NCBI GenBank assembly: GCA_007693835.1
Contig: RECW01000136.1
Location: 1-55,563, forward strand
DNA: 55,563 nucleotides
Source of the DNA: Paracoccaceae bacterium
GTDB lineage: Bacteria > Pseudomonadota > Alphaproteobacteria > Rhodobacterales > Rhodobacteraceae
Direction of reading: 5' to 3'
Shown piece after piece: positions 8,858 to 18,546 of the stretch. A program made the position numbers and the translations under genes. The first letter of the stretch is position 1, and the number at the start of each line of letters is the position of its first letter. The notes under the pieces are model-generated. The model was not told the DNA's origin. It saw only the letters and a list, made by a program, of their open reading frames with translations, and did not search any database.

Positions 8858-9220
8858 CTATTGGCCGTCGCTGTCCCGAGGCCCGGCGCTCCGCTCCTCG
8901 GCCGCGACGCTCGGCCAGCGCGCGAAGGGAAAGGCCGGCGTGTTTGTCGCGCCGGTCACGAAACGCACCATGTCGCGCATCCAGAGCGCGACGGAGGCGC
9001 CGACACGGCCGAGCAGCCGGTTCGGCCCGCCGAAAACAAGCGCGATCAGGGCCTGAACGAGGCCGAGCGCGAAGATGAAGACTTCGGCGACGTTGAAAAG
9101 CACGAGAAAGATCACGCCGGCGATGAACCGCTCGACGCCGGTCACCCGCGGCTCGGCGTGGCTTTCGGCGTCGTCTTGCGCGGATGTGTCGTCGGCGCGC
9201 GCTGCGGCGGCGTCGGTCAT
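8858..9220 (-). CDS. DUF4389 membrane protein
   Basis: The product (120 aa) matches the DUF4389 family of small inner-membrane proteins. The N-terminus is acidic and alanine-rich; two adjacent hydrophobic stretches occupy about 30-65, separated by a short turn, and a third amphipathic part WMRDMVRFVTGATN follows. GGAG lies 7 bases before the ATG. The function of the family is unknown; context next to heme and DUF305 genes gives no firm hint. Confidence 0.75.
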   Translation of the reverse strand: MTDAAAARADDTSAQDDAESHAEPRVTGVERFIAGVIFLVLFNVAEVFIFALGLVQALIALVFGGPNRLLGRVGASVALWMRDMVRFVTGATNTPAFPFARWPSVAAEERSAGPRDSDGQ

Positions 9221-9323
9221 TTCACAGCTCCGGATTCCGGTGGACGACTGTCAGGTGGGGCCGCAGGGCCCGGCGACAACCCCTTGGGCGACGGGAGCGG
9301 CCGCAGCCGCCCCCACCCGCCCC

Positions 9324-9713
9324 TCAGTGGCCGCGGCGTTCGAGAAACGCGCGCAACTGGGCGATCTCGGCCTCCTGCGCCGCGATGATCGCTTCGGCGA
9401 GGGCGCGCATCTCGGGGTCCGCGCCGAATTCGAGCTGGATCTCCGCCATCTCGATCGCCCCCTGGTGATGCGGGATCATGCCGGCGGCGAAGTCGACGTC
9501 GGCGTCGCCTGTCAGCGGGATGTCCATGCCGTCGTGCATGCGCGCCATGCTGTCGGCCCAGGCTTCGGCGTAGGGCGCATCGCTCGCGGCCTGAGCGCCA
9601 TGCGCGGCGTGGCCTGCATGGCCGCCGTGCGTCATCTGCGCCAGAGACAGGCCGCCGGCGCCGATGGCGACGCCGACCGCGAGAAGCGCGGCGGGGACAA
9701 GAACGTTCTTCAT
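9324..9713 (-). CDS. DUF305 family exported protein
   Basis: The product (129 aa) has an N-terminal signal or anchor segment (about 4-25), a His-rich linker ([12 protein letters not shown]) and a DUF305 four-helix domain. The hallmark [13 protein letters not shown] with its His pair is present, and a MHDGM motif lies before it. DUF305 proteins bind metal, and some (CopM-like) are linked to copper resistance. It is preceded on the same strand by a small Cys-rich exported protein, which fits a metal-related pair. GGAG precedes the ATG. Confidence 0.88.
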   Translation of the reverse strand: MKNVLVPAALLAVGVAIGAGGLSLAQMTHGGHAGHAAHGAQAASDAPYAEAWADSMARMHDGMDIPLTGDADVDFAAGMIPHHQGAIEMAEIQLEFGADPEMRALAEAIIAAQEAEIAQLRAFLERRGH

Positions 9714-9755
9714 CGGGTTTCTCCGTCTTCGTGTTTCGGTCGAGTCGCTGAAGGC

Positions 9756-10052
9756 TCAAGCGAAACGCGGCGGCGGAGACGGAGGGGCGCGGGTTCGAGA
9801 CGCGGCTTGAGTCGAATCTTCGGGGGTGGCCTCGGACGCCGCGACGATCGGTGTCGGCGCCGGCGGCTCCAAGGCGATCCATCCGCAGCAGAGCGCCGCG
9901 GCGCATCCCTCGGGAAAATGGGAGGCCGCGCAATCGGCGTGCGCCACCGTCACCGCTGCGGCCTCGGCGTGCGCCGGCGCGCCATGATCGCCGAGGCAAA
10001 GCGCCAGCAACGGCAGGCAGAGCAGCCAGAGAGCGTGGCGCATGAGGACCAT
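9756..10052 (-). CDS. Small exported Cys-containing protein, possibly metal related
   Basis: The product (98 aa) starts with a hydrophobic signal-like segment (MRHALWLLCLPLLALCLG), followed by a short region with spaced cysteines and histidine (HADCAASHFPEGCAAALCCGW) and a proline-rich end. This layout resembles small DUF2946-like proteins found near copper genes, but the match is loose. ATG at 10043 is an equally good start. It lies 42 bases upstream of the DUF305 gene on the same strand. No good ribosome site is visible. Confidence 0.5.
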   Translation of the reverse strand: MVLMRHALWLLCLPLLALCLGDHGAPAHAEAAAVTVAHADCAASHFPEGCAAALCCGWIALEPPAPTPIVAASEATPEDSTQAASRTRAPPSPPPRFA

Positions 10053-10139
10053 GCCGACAGAGGTAGGCGCCGGCCGGCGGGGCGCAAGCTGCCGCCCCCG
10101 GCGTCGCCGCGCTATCGTGGCCGGGGAAAGGAGGGCCCG

Positions 10140-10367
10140 ATGGAGACAAAGCACAGCGATTCGCCCGACGGAGGCCCGCCGCGGCCGCCCCGCATCGGCC
10201 TTGTCGTGGCGGCGGTGGCGTTCACCCTCGTCGCTCTGGTAGGGCCGGTGCTGCTCGCGCTCGACATCGACCCGACGACCTGGGTGATGGTCATCCCGCT
10301 GCTCTGGCTGACCGTGTTCGCGGGGATCGGCCATTACGCCTGGCGGTTCATGAAGTTTTTTCGCTAG
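10140..10367 (+). CDS. Small two-helix membrane protein, unknown
   Basis: The product (75 aa) has a short hydrophilic N-terminus (PDGGPPRPPR) and two hydrophobic helices at about 19-41 and 46-65, ending FMKFFR. A perfect AGGAGG site lies upstream of the ATG. Its last 20 bases overlap the 3' end of the convergent DUF697 gene. Not assigned to a family. Confidence 0.65.
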   Translation: METKHSDSPDGGPPRPPRIGLVVAAVAFTLVALVGPVLLALDIDPTTWVMVIPLLWLTVFAGIGHYAWRFMKFFR

Positions 10368-11400
10368 CGCCGCCGCGGCCGAAGTTGGTGAGCGCGCTCG
10401 CGGCGAGGGTGCGGCCGCTCGGCCGGCGGAAGACGTGGAACGGCAGCGGGCGGCAGACGTCGATGGCGGCGGCGCCGACGCGCGCCGTCAGCGCGCCGTT
10501 CACCAGCCCCTCGCCGAACCGCCGCGAGATCTTCGCCAGCGCTCCGCCGCCGAACGCCGGGCCGAGCATGTCGTCGCCGAGAGAGACCACCCCCGTCGCC
10601 ACCAGATGGCCCGCGACGGCGCGCAGCAGCCGCCACGACCCGAGCCACCCTGCCCTTCCGCCATAGATTTCCGCGATCTGTCGGATCATCCTGAGATTGA
10701 CGTAGAGCGCGCTGAGCACGTCGATCAGCGCCATGGGCACGAAGGCGGTGATCGCGGCGACGCTGCGCGAGGCGCGCGCGACGGTCTGTTCGGCGCGCTT
10801 GTCGAGGCCTTCCATCAGCGCCCGTTCGGCGTGGGAGATCAGCCCTTCGGCGTCGAACAGGTCCGCCTCGCGGTCGCGGAGCTTGGAGACGCCCCATTCC
10901 AGATCGGGCCGCGCCTTGTAGAGCCGCGACAGCGACCGCAGCGACGCGACGGCCTGCTTGCGGTCGCTCGCCGCCAGCGCCTTCTCGGCCCCCGCCCGCA
11001 CCGCGTCGATGCGCCCGAGCCGCGCCAGCCCCGCCAGCTCCTTCAGCGCGAAGCCGAGCGCGCCGAGCCCCACGACGGCGGCGAGCGCCAGCGCCACCGA
11101 CCCGAGCACCGGGTTGCGCGCGAACAGGGCGAACACGAAGTCGTAGGCCGCGATCGACGCGCCGAGGCCGATCAGCGCGACCAGAGCCCCCCAGACGATC
11201 TGGCCGAATCGGGTCGGGCGGCGTGCGGCGGCGCGAATCGCCCGCGCCGCGGCGGCGTCCTCGATCACCGGCGCGTCGGGCGGCGGCGGCGCGGCGGCGG
11301 GTTCCGCGTCGCGCGGCGGGGGCAGCGCGTCCTCGAAGATCACCGGACCGATGCGCGCCGTCTTCCGGCCTTCGGGCTGCAACTCGATCGGCCCTGTCAT
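10348..11400 (-). CDS. DUF697/TIGR01620 (YcjF-like) membrane protein
   Basis: The product (350 aa) is a YcjF-like inner-membrane protein. It has a proline-rich cytoplasmic N-terminus (1-62), two transmembrane helices at about 67-89 and 99-118, a helical middle part (MEGLDKRAEQTVARAS), and a hydrophobic C-terminal DUF697 region with repeated G/A-rich helices. It pairs with YcjX, encoded directly upstream with an ATGA overlap, as in many proteobacteria where both respond to envelope or heat stress. The exact function is unknown. Confidence 0.88.
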   Translation of the reverse strand: MTGPIELQPEGRKTARIGPVIFEDALPPPRDAEPAAAPPPPDAPVIEDAAAARAIRAAARRPTRFGQIVWGALVALIGLGASIAAYDFVFALFARNPVLGSVALALAAVVGLGALGFALKELAGLARLGRIDAVRAGAEKALAASDRKQAVASLRSLSRLYKARPDLEWGVSKLRDREADLFDAEGLISHAERALMEGLDKRAEQTVARASRSVAAITAFVPMALIDVLSALYVNLRMIRQIAEIYGGRAGWLGSWRLLRAVAGHLVATGVVSLGDDMLGPAFGGGALAKISRRFGEGLVNGALTARVGAAAIDVCRPLPFHVFRRPSGRTLAASALTNFGRGGASEKTS

Positions 11401-12824
11401 CGCAGACGATCCGCGAGCAGGAATTCGAGCGCCTGATCGAGCCGGATGTGCGGCGGTCCTTCATTGGCGCGGGCGGCGTTCGACGGGGGCGCGAAGCGCA
11501 TCACCTTGAAGTCGCCGTCGAGCCAGCCCGTCCCGCGCTCGGCCTCCTCCCGCGCCTCGGCCAGCACGCGCTGCGGGCTCTCGGGAAGGTCGCCGGGGTG
11601 GAGCGCGGCCTCCTTGCCGCTGGAAATCAACCGGCCGCGGACGCAGGGGATCTTCTGGCCGCGGTGCTCGATCTCCTGCTCGACGGTGGCGCGGATGCTC
11701 GCGATGGCGAGCGCCTCGGTTCGGGCGCCGCGGAACGACGCGCGCTCGACGCTTTCGCGCAGCAGCGCGTTGACGATCGCGGTCATGCGCGAGTGCTGGG
11801 TGTGGTGGACGTGGTCGGCCTTGGTGGCGGCGAACAGGATGCGGTCGATCCGCCGGCCGAGCAGCGACCCGAGCCAACCCTTCGCCCCCGGTTTGTAGCA
11901 GGCGAGGATGTCCGTCATCGAGGACCGCAGGTCGGCCACCGCCCCGGGCCCCGCATCAAGCGCGCCGAGGAGGTCGATCAGCACCACCTGCCGGTCGAGG
12001 CGGGCGAAATGGTCTCGGAAGAACGGCTTCACCACATGGCGCTTGTAGGCCTCGAAGCGGCGCGCGAACTCGGCGTAGAGCGTGCGCCGCCGGCCGCGGG
12101 CCTTCGGCAGCGGCGTGAAGGCGAGCGCGGGCGAGCCCTCGAGCTCGCCCGGCATCAGGAACCGCCCCGGCGTCATGCCCGACAGCCCGTCCATGCGACA
12201 GGCGGAGAGGTATTCGCCGTAACTCGCGACGAGGTCCTGAGTCACGTCCTCGTCGTAGGGCGCGTCGGGGTCGGCGGCCTCGACCAGCCGCAGCCACTTC
12301 TCGGCGCGATCGGCGCGGAGCGGGGTGCGCGCGGCCTCCAGCACGCTCGCCGACCATGTGGCGTAGGACTGGTCGATCAGCGGCAGGTCGAGCAGCCATT
12401 CGCCGGGGTAGTCGATGAAATCGATATGGACCGTCTTCGGCCCGCCGAACCCGGACAGCCACCCCTGCGGCCGATACCGCACCGAAAGGCGCAGCTGCGA
12501 GACCGAGCGCGTGCCCTCCGGCCAGTGCGGATCGCGGCCCGAGAGGGCGGCCATGTGCGCCTCGTAGTCGAAGCGCGCGATGTTCATGTCGGGCTGCGGG
12601 CGCAGGGCGACCGCCTCGATGCGGCCCTCCATCTCCGGCGTGAACCGCAGCATGCGGCCGCGCTCCAGCAGGTTGGCGACGAGCGAGGTGAGGAACACCG
12701 TCTTGCCGGCGCGGCTGACGCCGGTGATGCCGACACGGAAGCTCGAGTCGAACAGGCTCTCGCGGACGCCGTCCGCCATGCCGCCGAGCGCGTCCGCCGC
12801 GCTGTCGAAAACGCCTAGAACCAC
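11397..12824 (-). CDS. YcjX-like P-loop NTPase (DUF463)
   Basis: The product (475 aa) is a YcjX family P-loop protein. Walker A is GVSRAGKT at residues 35-42. FIDYPGEWLLDLPL provides the Walker B-like DxPG motif, and a late FAATKADHVH stretch resembles a G4 (TKAD) motif, so it is probably a GTPase. The start is GTG at 12824, with GGGGGA upstream; ATG at 12779 is a later alternative but would remove residues before the P-loop. It is coupled to the DUF697 gene. Function: membrane-stress-related, poorly defined. Confidence 0.88.
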   Translation of the reverse strand: MVLGVFDSAADALGGMADGVRESLFDSSFRVGITGVSRAGKTVFLTSLVANLLERGRMLRFTPEMEGRIEAVALRPQPDMNIARFDYEAHMAALSGRDPHWPEGTRSVSQLRLSVRYRPQGWLSGFGGPKTVHIDFIDYPGEWLLDLPLIDQSYATWSASVLEAARTPLRADRAEKWLRLVEAADPDAPYDEDVTQDLVASYGEYLSACRMDGLSGMTPGRFLMPGELEGSPALAFTPLPKARGRRRTLYAEFARRFEAYKRHVVKPFFRDHFARLDRQVVLIDLLGALDAGPGAVADLRSSMTDILACYKPGAKGWLGSLLGRRIDRILFAATKADHVHHTQHSRMTAIVNALLRESVERASFRGARTEALAIASIRATVEQEIEHRGQKIPCVRGRLISSGKEAALHPGDLPESPQRVLAEAREEAERGTGWLDGDFKVMRFAPPSNAARANEGPPHIRLDQALEFLLADRLR

Positions 12825-13009
12825 CGCCGAGTCCCCCTTCGCGGCCGGAGATAGGCCATAGCGGCGTGAGAGGGAAAGGGGGATGGAGGTCGACCGGGCG
12901 TCCCGTTTTCTGGACGCGGCGGCGCCGCCTTGGTATCCACGCCGCCGGTGCGCGGCTGCGGCGCGCGTTCCGCCGGTGACGGCGGGGGGCTTTCGGCGCG
13001 GTCCGAGCG

Positions 13010-13025
13010 CACGCCTTCAGGCGTG
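13010..13025 (+). promoter_or_regulatory. Small hairpin in the ileS leader
   Basis: CACGCC and GGCGTG form a perfect 6-base-pair stem with a TTCA loop, ending 14 bases before the ileS ATG, where the ribosome would bind. No T-box features are present. The significance is uncertain. Confidence 0.25.
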
Positions 13026-13039
13026 AAGCGGGAAACGGC

Positions 13040-16000
13040 ATGGCCGCAGACGATCTTCCGGGCGCCGAGCCCGACTACAAGGCCACGGTCTTCCTGCCGT
13101 CGCCGGCGTTTCCGATGCGCGCCGGCCTGCCCCAGCGCGAGCCGGCGTGGCTTGCGCGGTGGGAGGCGATGGGGCTTTACCGCCGCCTGCGCGAGCAGTC
13201 GAAAGGCCGGCCGGGCTTCGAACTGCACGACGGTCCTCCTTACGCGAACGGCCACCTGCATATCGGCCATGCGCTGAACAAGATCCTTAAAGACTTCGTC
13301 GTGCGCTCGCGACAGATGCTCGGCTACGACAGCGCCTACGTGCCGGGGTGGGACTGCCACGGCCTGCCCATCGAGTGGAAGATCGAGGAGCAGTACCGCG
13401 CGCAGGGCCTCGACAAGGACTCCGTGCCGATCAACGAGCTGCGCGCCGAGTGCCGCCGCTTCGCCGAAGGCTGGATCGACATCCAGCGCGCCGAGTTCAA
13501 GCGCCTCGGCGTCACCGGCGACTGGGACCACCCCTACCTCACGATGAGCTACGACGCCGAGGCGACCATCGCCGCGGAGTTCATGGCCTTCGTGATGAAC
13601 GGGTCGCTCTACCGCGGCTCGAAGCCCGTCATGTGGTCGGTGGTCGAGCAGACGGCGCTGGCCGAGGCGGAAGTCGAGTATCACGAGCACCAGAGCACGA
13701 CGATCTGGGTGAAGTTTCCGGTGGTCGACGCGCCGTCGTCGGACCTGAGCGACGCGACCGTTCTGATCTGGACCACGACGCCGTGGACGATCCCGCAGAA
13801 CCGCGCGATCTGCTTCAATCCCCATCTGGTCTATGGGCTCTATCGCGTCACCGCAGCGCCCGAGGACAACTGGGCGAAGCCGGGGGACATGCTGCTGATG
13901 GCCGACGCCCTCGCGGAGGGCGTCTTCACGCAGGCGCGCGTCGAGGCGTTCGAGAAGCGGCGCGCCGTCTCGGCGAAAGAACTCGCCGCCCTCACCTGCG
14001 CCCACCCGCTCCGCGATCTCGACCCCGAATTCGCCTTCGACGTGCCGATGCTCGCCGGCGACCATGTCACCGACGAGGCCGGCACCGGCTTCGTCCACAC
14101 CGCCCCGGCCCACGGCGCCGACGACTACAACGTGGCGATCAACGCGCAGGACGCCTTCCTCGACTTCAGGAACAAGGGCCGCGCCGAGTATCTCCAGCAC
14201 ATCCTGCCCCACAACGTGCTGCCGGACGGCGCCTTCCGCGAAGACCTGCCGCTGTTCGGCGGCGCGCGCATCTTCGACGCCAAGGGCAAGGAGGGCGACG
14301 CGAACAGGCGCGTCGTCGAGAAGCTGATCGAGGCCGGCGCGCTGCTCGCGCGCGGGCGGCTGCGCCACTCCTACCCGCACTCGTGGCGCTCCAAGGCGCC
14401 GCTGATCTTCCGCAACACGCCGCAGTGGTTCATCGCCATCGACAAGCCGCTCGAGGACGGCCTCGGCGCGCACGGCGACACGATCCGCGCCCGCGCGCTG
14501 AAGTCGATCGAGGAGCTTGTCGCCTTCACGCCGCGCACGGGCAGGAACCGCCTGCATTCCATGATCGCCGCCCGCCCCGACTGGGTGGTGAGCCGCCAGC
14601 GCGCCTGGGGCGTGCCGCTGACCTGCTTCCGCAACCGCGAGACCGGCGTCCTGCTCCGCGACCCGGAGGTGAACGCCCGCATCGTCGCGGCCTTCCGCGC
14701 GGAGGGCGCCGACGCCTGGTTCGCCGACGGGGCCAAGGCCCGGTTCCTCGGGAACGGCTACGACCCGGAGGACTGGGACAAGGTCGACGACATCCTCGAC
14801 GTCTGGTTCGACTCGGGCTCGACCCACGCCTTCGCGCTGCGCGACCGCGGCGGGCGCTGGCCGGCCGACGTCTATCTCGAAGGCACCGACCAGCACCGCG
14901 GCTGGTTCCACTCCTCGCTGCTGCAGGGCTGCGGCACGCGGGGGCGCGCGCCCTATCGCGCGGTGGTGACGCACGGCTTCACGCTCGACGAGAAGGGCGA
15001 GAAGATGTCGAAGTCGCGCGGCAACGTCGTCGCGCCGGAGAAGGTGGTCGCGGAGTACGGGGCCGACATCCTGCGTCTCTGGGTCGCCACCACCGACTAC
15101 ACCGAAGACCAGCGCATCGGCCCGAAGATCCTGAAATCGGTCGCCGACGGCTATCGCCGTCTGCGCAACGGCTTCCGCTTCATGCTCGGCGCGCTGGCCG
15201 AATTCGACGAGGCCGAGCGCGTCGCCCCCGCCGACATGCCGGAACTGGAGCGCTGGGTGCTCCACCGCCTCGCGGAACTCGATGCGGAGGTGCGCGCCGG
15301 CTACGAGGCCTTCGCCTACCAGAAGGTCTATGCGGCGCTGTTCACCTTCGTCACCGCCGACCTCTCCGCCTTCTACTTCGACATCCGCAAGGACGCGCTC
15401 TATTGCGACGCGCCCGACTCGGTGCGCCGCCGCGCCTGCCGCACGGTGATGGACCTGCTGTTCCACCGGCTGACGACATGGCTCGCCCCGATTCTCGCCT
15501 TCACCATGGAGGAGGTGTGGCTCGAGCGCTTCCCCGGCGACGATTCTTCGGTGCACCTGCAGGTCTTCCCCGAGACCCCGGCCGCCTGGCGCGACGCCGC
15601 CCTCGCCGCGAAATGGGCGAAGGTGCGGGCCGTGCGGCGCGTGGTGCTCGGCGCGCTGGAGATCGAACGGCGCGAGAAGCGCATCGGCGCCGCGCTCGAG
15701 GCCGCGCCGATCGTCCACGTCGAGGACGCCGAGACCCGCGCCGCCTGCGCCTCGGTCGACATGGCCGACGTCTGCATCACCTCGGCGCTCACGCTCTCGG
15801 GCGATCCCGCGCCCGACGCGGCGTTCCGGCTGCCCGAGGCGCCAGGCGTCGCCGTCGAGCACGTCGCCGCGGACGGCGCGAAGTGCGCGCGCTGCTGGAA
15901 AGTGCTGCCCGACGTCGGCGCCCACCGCCACGCCGCCGTCTGCGCGCGCTGCGACGCCGCGCTCGACATCATCCCGTCCGCGAGGGGGGCAGGAGGTTGA
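13040..16000 (+). CDS. ileS: Isoleucyl-tRNA synthetase
   Basis: IleS (986 aa) charges tRNA-Ile. Class I signatures are present: the HIGH motif as HIGH at residues 74-77 after PPYANGHL, and KMSKS at about 655-659. The editing domain lies between them ([11 protein letters not shown] and [12 protein letters not shown] with DDY). The C-terminus has a zinc finger (KCARCW near 948 and CARCD near 970), so it is the bacterial zinc-containing type. It is divergent from ycjX. The lspA gene that often follows ileS is absent. Confidence 0.98.
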   Translation: MAADDLPGAEPDYKATVFLPSPAFPMRAGLPQREPAWLARWEAMGLYRRLREQSKGRPGFELHDGPPYANGHLHIGHALNKILKDFVVRSRQMLGYDSAYVPGWDCHGLPIEWKIEEQYRAQGLDKDSVPINELRAECRRFAEGWIDIQRAEFKRLGVTGDWDHPYLTMSYDAEATIAAEFMAFVMNGSLYRGSKPVMWSVVEQTALAEAEVEYHEHQSTTIWVKFPVVDAPSSDLSDATVLIWTTTPWTIPQNRAICFNPHLVYGLYRVTAAPEDNWAKPGDMLLMADALAEGVFTQARVEAFEKRRAVSAKELAALTCAHPLRDLDPEFAFDVPMLAGDHVTDEAGTGFVHTAPAHGADDYNVAINAQDAFLDFRNKGRAEYLQHILPHNVLPDGAFREDLPLFGGARIFDAKGKEGDANRRVVEKLIEAGALLARGRLRHSYPHSWRSKAPLIFRNTPQWFIAIDKPLEDGLGAHGDTIRARALKSIEELVAFTPRTGRNRLHSMIAARPDWVVSRQRAWGVPLTCFRNRETGVLLRDPEVNARIVAAFRAEGADAWFADGAKARFLGNGYDPEDWDKVDDILDVWFDSGSTHAFALRDRGGRWPADVYLEGTDQHRGWFHSSLLQGCGTRGRAPYRAVVTHGFTLDEKGEKMSKSRGNVVAPEKVVAEYGADILRLWVATTDYTEDQRIGPKILKSVADGYRRLRNGFRFMLGALAEFDEAERVAPADMPELERWVLHRLAELDAEVRAGYEAFAYQKVYAALFTFVTADLSAFYFDIRKDALYCDAPDSVRRRACRTVMDLLFHRLTTWLAPILAFTMEEVWLERFPGDDSSVHLQVFPETPAAWRDAALAAKWAKVRAVRRVVLGALEIERREKRIGAALEAAPIVHVEDAETRAACASVDMADVCITSALTLSGDPAPDAAFRLPEAPGVAVEHVAADGAKCARCWKVLPDVGAHRHAAVCARCDAALDIIPSARGAGG

Positions 16001-16078
16001 TGCGTCGCTTTTTTGCTTCTTTCGCCGAAAATGAATGATACTTCTCTCCGCGGGTCAGTTGTGTTTGGGAGAAAGTCG

Positions 16079-17290
16079 ATGCTTGAGAAGAGGCTCGCGT
16101 TCATCGCGGTGGCGGGCGTCGTCGGTCTGAGCGCTCCGGCGTCCGCGACCACGGTGACCTCCAGCGTCGATCTCGCTTTTTTTCAGGGCGGCCGCCTCTC
16201 TGGGCCAGTCGAGGGCGCGCCCATCGCCGCGCGCACGCTGGGGTTCGGCCCCTCGGCAGTGCAGTTCGCCGTCGGGGCCAGCGCGGACAGCGCAAATTAC
16301 TCATCCTTCGTCATATCGAGCGTGACGGCGTCGTTCTCGCCCGTGCTCGACGTGGTGGAGGCGCGCGGCGCGACGGTGCTGCTCTCCAGCCCCGGCGTGC
16401 GCGGGAGCGTCCAGACCACGCTGGACGGGCGGGCCACGGCCGGGTTCACCTTCGCGCCGATCCAGAACGTTCCACCCTTTTCCGGGACGCTGACGCTACC
16501 ACCAGTGCTGGCCGTCGATGAGAGCTTCCAGCTCTCGAACGACGCGCGCACCGTAGCGACAACCGCCGCATTCGGCGAAACGTTGCGCGACTCCGCCGGC
16601 GTGCGCTTCAGCGCCCAGGCCTCTCCGCAACTGCCTGTCGATTTTCCCTTCGCGCTCGACTTCGGCGGCAGGACGGGCGGGAATTTCGACTACGACACGA
16701 CCTTCAGGGCGGACGGGCTCTCGGGGTTCGTCGCCGCGACCCACGAGAGCGGCGCGACCGTCCTTTCGCCCTTCGCCCTCGACGGCGGAGCGGTGCTGAC
16801 CCAGCTCGACCTGTCGATGGAAGGCCGATGGTCTCTCGGCCTGCTAGACGTCGACCTGCTGAACACCCTCACGATGGGGCTCACGTTATCCCCCTTCGGC
16901 GAGGCGTTCTGGCGCGTCGGGAACTGTCCCGGAGGTTGGCTGAGGGTCTGCATCGCGGAAGGCCGCGAGACGGTGGTCGCTCCGCCGGTCCGGCTCGCCC
17001 TCGCCTCCTTCGACATTCCCTATCCGACGGCGTCGGCTCTGCTCGGCGTGATCGACGTGATCGGCCGCGCCGGCCCGCCGTCGTCTGACGATGGCGCGGG
17101 AACGATCGGCGGTCTGCCCGGAACGGGCCCGGGAAGCGATCCGAACGCCGGGGGCGTGACGCCGCCGCCGGGCATGGCCGATCCGGTGACGCCCGTGCCC
17201 ATCCCGCCGTCGCTGGCCTTGCTCGGATCGGCGATCGCGCTGCTCGTCGCGCGCGCGCGGCGCTTTGCCACAGCGAAGGCAGTCGTGTAA
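16079..17290 (+). CDS. Exported protein with a PEP-CTERM/VPLPA-like C-terminus
   Basis: The product (403 aa) is not a known enzyme. It has a signal peptide (about 1-24, ending PASA-T), a long Gly/Ser/Thr/Ala-rich beta-type middle with few charges, a proline/glycine linker, and a C-terminal tail made of PVPIPPSLALLGS, a hydrophobic helix and then ARARR. This tripartite tail resembles VPLPA-CTERM/PEP-CTERM sorting signals, which are handled by exosortase/archaeosortase-type enzymes. ATG at 16079 is chosen for its GGGAGAAAG site and the signal peptide. No exosortase is in this window. Confidence 0.7.
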   Translation: MLEKRLAFIAVAGVVGLSAPASATTVTSSVDLAFFQGGRLSGPVEGAPIAARTLGFGPSAVQFAVGASADSANYSSFVISSVTASFSPVLDVVEARGATVLLSSPGVRGSVQTTLDGRATAGFTFAPIQNVPPFSGTLTLPPVLAVDESFQLSNDARTVATTAAFGETLRDSAGVRFSAQASPQLPVDFPFALDFGGRTGGNFDYDTTFRADGLSGFVAATHESGATVLSPFALDGGAVLTQLDLSMEGRWSLGLLDVDLLNTLTMGLTLSPFGEAFWRVGNCPGGWLRVCIAEGRETVVAPPVRLALASFDIPYPTASALLGVIDVIGRAGPPSSDDGAGTIGGLPGTGPGSDPNAGGVTPPPGMADPVTPVPIPPSLALLGSAIALLVARARRFATAKAVV

Positions 17291-17327
17291 GCCGGGCTCC
17301 GCGTCATGAGGACCGGAGGGGCGAACC

Positions 17328-18536
17328 GTGAGCGGCATTCTCGCAGGACTGCGGGTGATGGAGGGGTCGGCTTTCGTGGCGGCCCCCCTCGCCGGCATGA
17401 CGCTGGCGCAGATGGGCGCCGAGGTGATCCGCTTCGACCGTCCCGAAGGCGGGCTCGACCATCACCGCTGGCCGGTGAACGCGGATGGCGTCAGCTGGTT
17501 CTGGGCGGGGCTCAACAAGGGCAAGAAATCGGTCGCCGTCGACCTCAGGTCGCCCGAAGGACGCGAACTGGTCACGGCGCTCATCACCGCGCCGGGCGAG
17601 GACGCGGGCGTGTTCCTCACCAACCTCCGCGCGAAGTGGATGGAGTACGAGACGCTGCGCAAGCGCCGCGAGGATCTGATCATGGTCACCGTGCTCGGCA
17701 CCCGCGACGGCGGCCCGGCGGTTGACTACACCGTGAACCCGATGGTCGGCTTCCCCGACGCGACCGGCCCCGAAGACGCGACCGACCCCGTCGCCCATGT
17801 CCTGCCGGCGTGGGACTGCATCTGCGGCCAGATGGCGGCGGTCGGGCTGCTCGCCGCCGAGCGGCGGCGCCTGAGAAGCGGCAAGGGCGAAAGCGTCGAG
17901 ATCGCGCTCAAGGACGTCGCGCTCGCCATGCTCGGCAACCTCGGGATCATCGGCGAGGCGGCGGCCGGGCGCGACCGCCCGAAGATCGGCAACGCGCTGT
18001 TCGGCGCCTACGGGCAGGATTTCCTCTGCGCCGACGGCCGGCGCGTCATGGTGGTCGGTCTCACGGACGGTCAATGGGCCGGGCTGACGGCACTCACCGG
18101 GACGCAGGCCGCGATGGACGCCCTGGGCGCGCGCCTCGGCCTCGACCTCTCGCGGGAGGGGGACCGCTTCGCCGCGCGGAAGGAGATCACCGCCCTGCTC
18201 GCCCCCTGGTTCGCCGCGCGGCCGTCCGGCGACGTCGGGCGGATGCTGGACAAGGCGCGCGTCGCATGGGGCCCGTTCCGCACTTTCCGTCAGGCGCTTG
18301 CGGAAGACCCGGAACTCACGGCCGGCCCGCTGTTCTCAATGGTCGAGCACCCCGGTCTCGGGGCCGTTCTGACGCCCGGTTCTCCGTTGTCCTTTCTCGG
18401 CGCCGCGGGCGCGCAGCCGGCGCCGGCGCCGCGGCTCGGGCAACATACCGAAGAAGTTCTCTCGCGCGTCCTGGGACTCGGTTCCGGCGAGATCGGACGG
18501 CTCGTCGACCGGGGCGTCGTCGCGACGGCCGCCTGA
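17328..18536 (+). CDS. mct: Family III CoA-transferase, mesaconyl-CoA C1-C4 transferase-like
   Basis: The product (402 aa) belongs to the CaiB/BaiF (family III) CoA-transferases. From memory of the Chloroflexus enzyme it looks like mesaconyl-CoA C1-C4 CoA transferase (2-methylfumaryl-CoA isomerase), sharing GLRVMEGSAFVAAPL near the start, FWAGLNKGKKS, LIMVTVLGTRDGG, DYTVNPM, HVLPAWD with Asp163 as the likely catalytic residue, and GDRFAARKEI. In the 3-hydroxypropionate bicycle it moves CoA within mesaconyl-CoA. In Rhodobacterales, mesaconyl-CoA is an ethylmalonyl-CoA pathway intermediate, so a link to citramalyl-CoA cleavage is plausible. Start is GTG with GGAGGGG upstream. Confidence 0.78.
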   Translation: MSGILAGLRVMEGSAFVAAPLAGMTLAQMGAEVIRFDRPEGGLDHHRWPVNADGVSWFWAGLNKGKKSVAVDLRSPEGRELVTALITAPGEDAGVFLTNLRAKWMEYETLRKRREDLIMVTVLGTRDGGPAVDYTVNPMVGFPDATGPEDATDPVAHVLPAWDCICGQMAAVGLLAAERRRLRSGKGESVEIALKDVALAMLGNLGIIGEAAAGRDRPKIGNALFGAYGQDFLCADGRRVMVVGLTDGQWAGLTALTGTQAAMDALGARLGLDLSREGDRFAARKEITALLAPWFAARPSGDVGRMLDKARVAWGPFRTFRQALAEDPELTAGPLFSMVEHPGLGAVLTPGSPLSFLGAAGAQPAPAPRLGQHTEEVLSRVLGLGSGEIGRLVDRGVVATAA

Positions 18537-18546
18537 GCCTCGCGCC

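Noticed and set aside
12825-13039. T-box riboswitch before ileS
   Set aside because: Only a small 6-base-pair hairpin is present; no specifier loop, T-box sequence or terminator/antiterminator pair.
12815-15931. Very long minus-strand open frame opposite ileS
   Set aside because: A shadow of the GC-rich codon pattern. The plus strand encodes a clear IleS over the same bases; the minus product has no family features.
17328-18536. Complete 3-hydroxypropionate bicycle
   Set aside because: Only the Mct-like step is here; no malonyl-CoA reductase, propionyl-CoA synthase or hydratase gene lies in the window.
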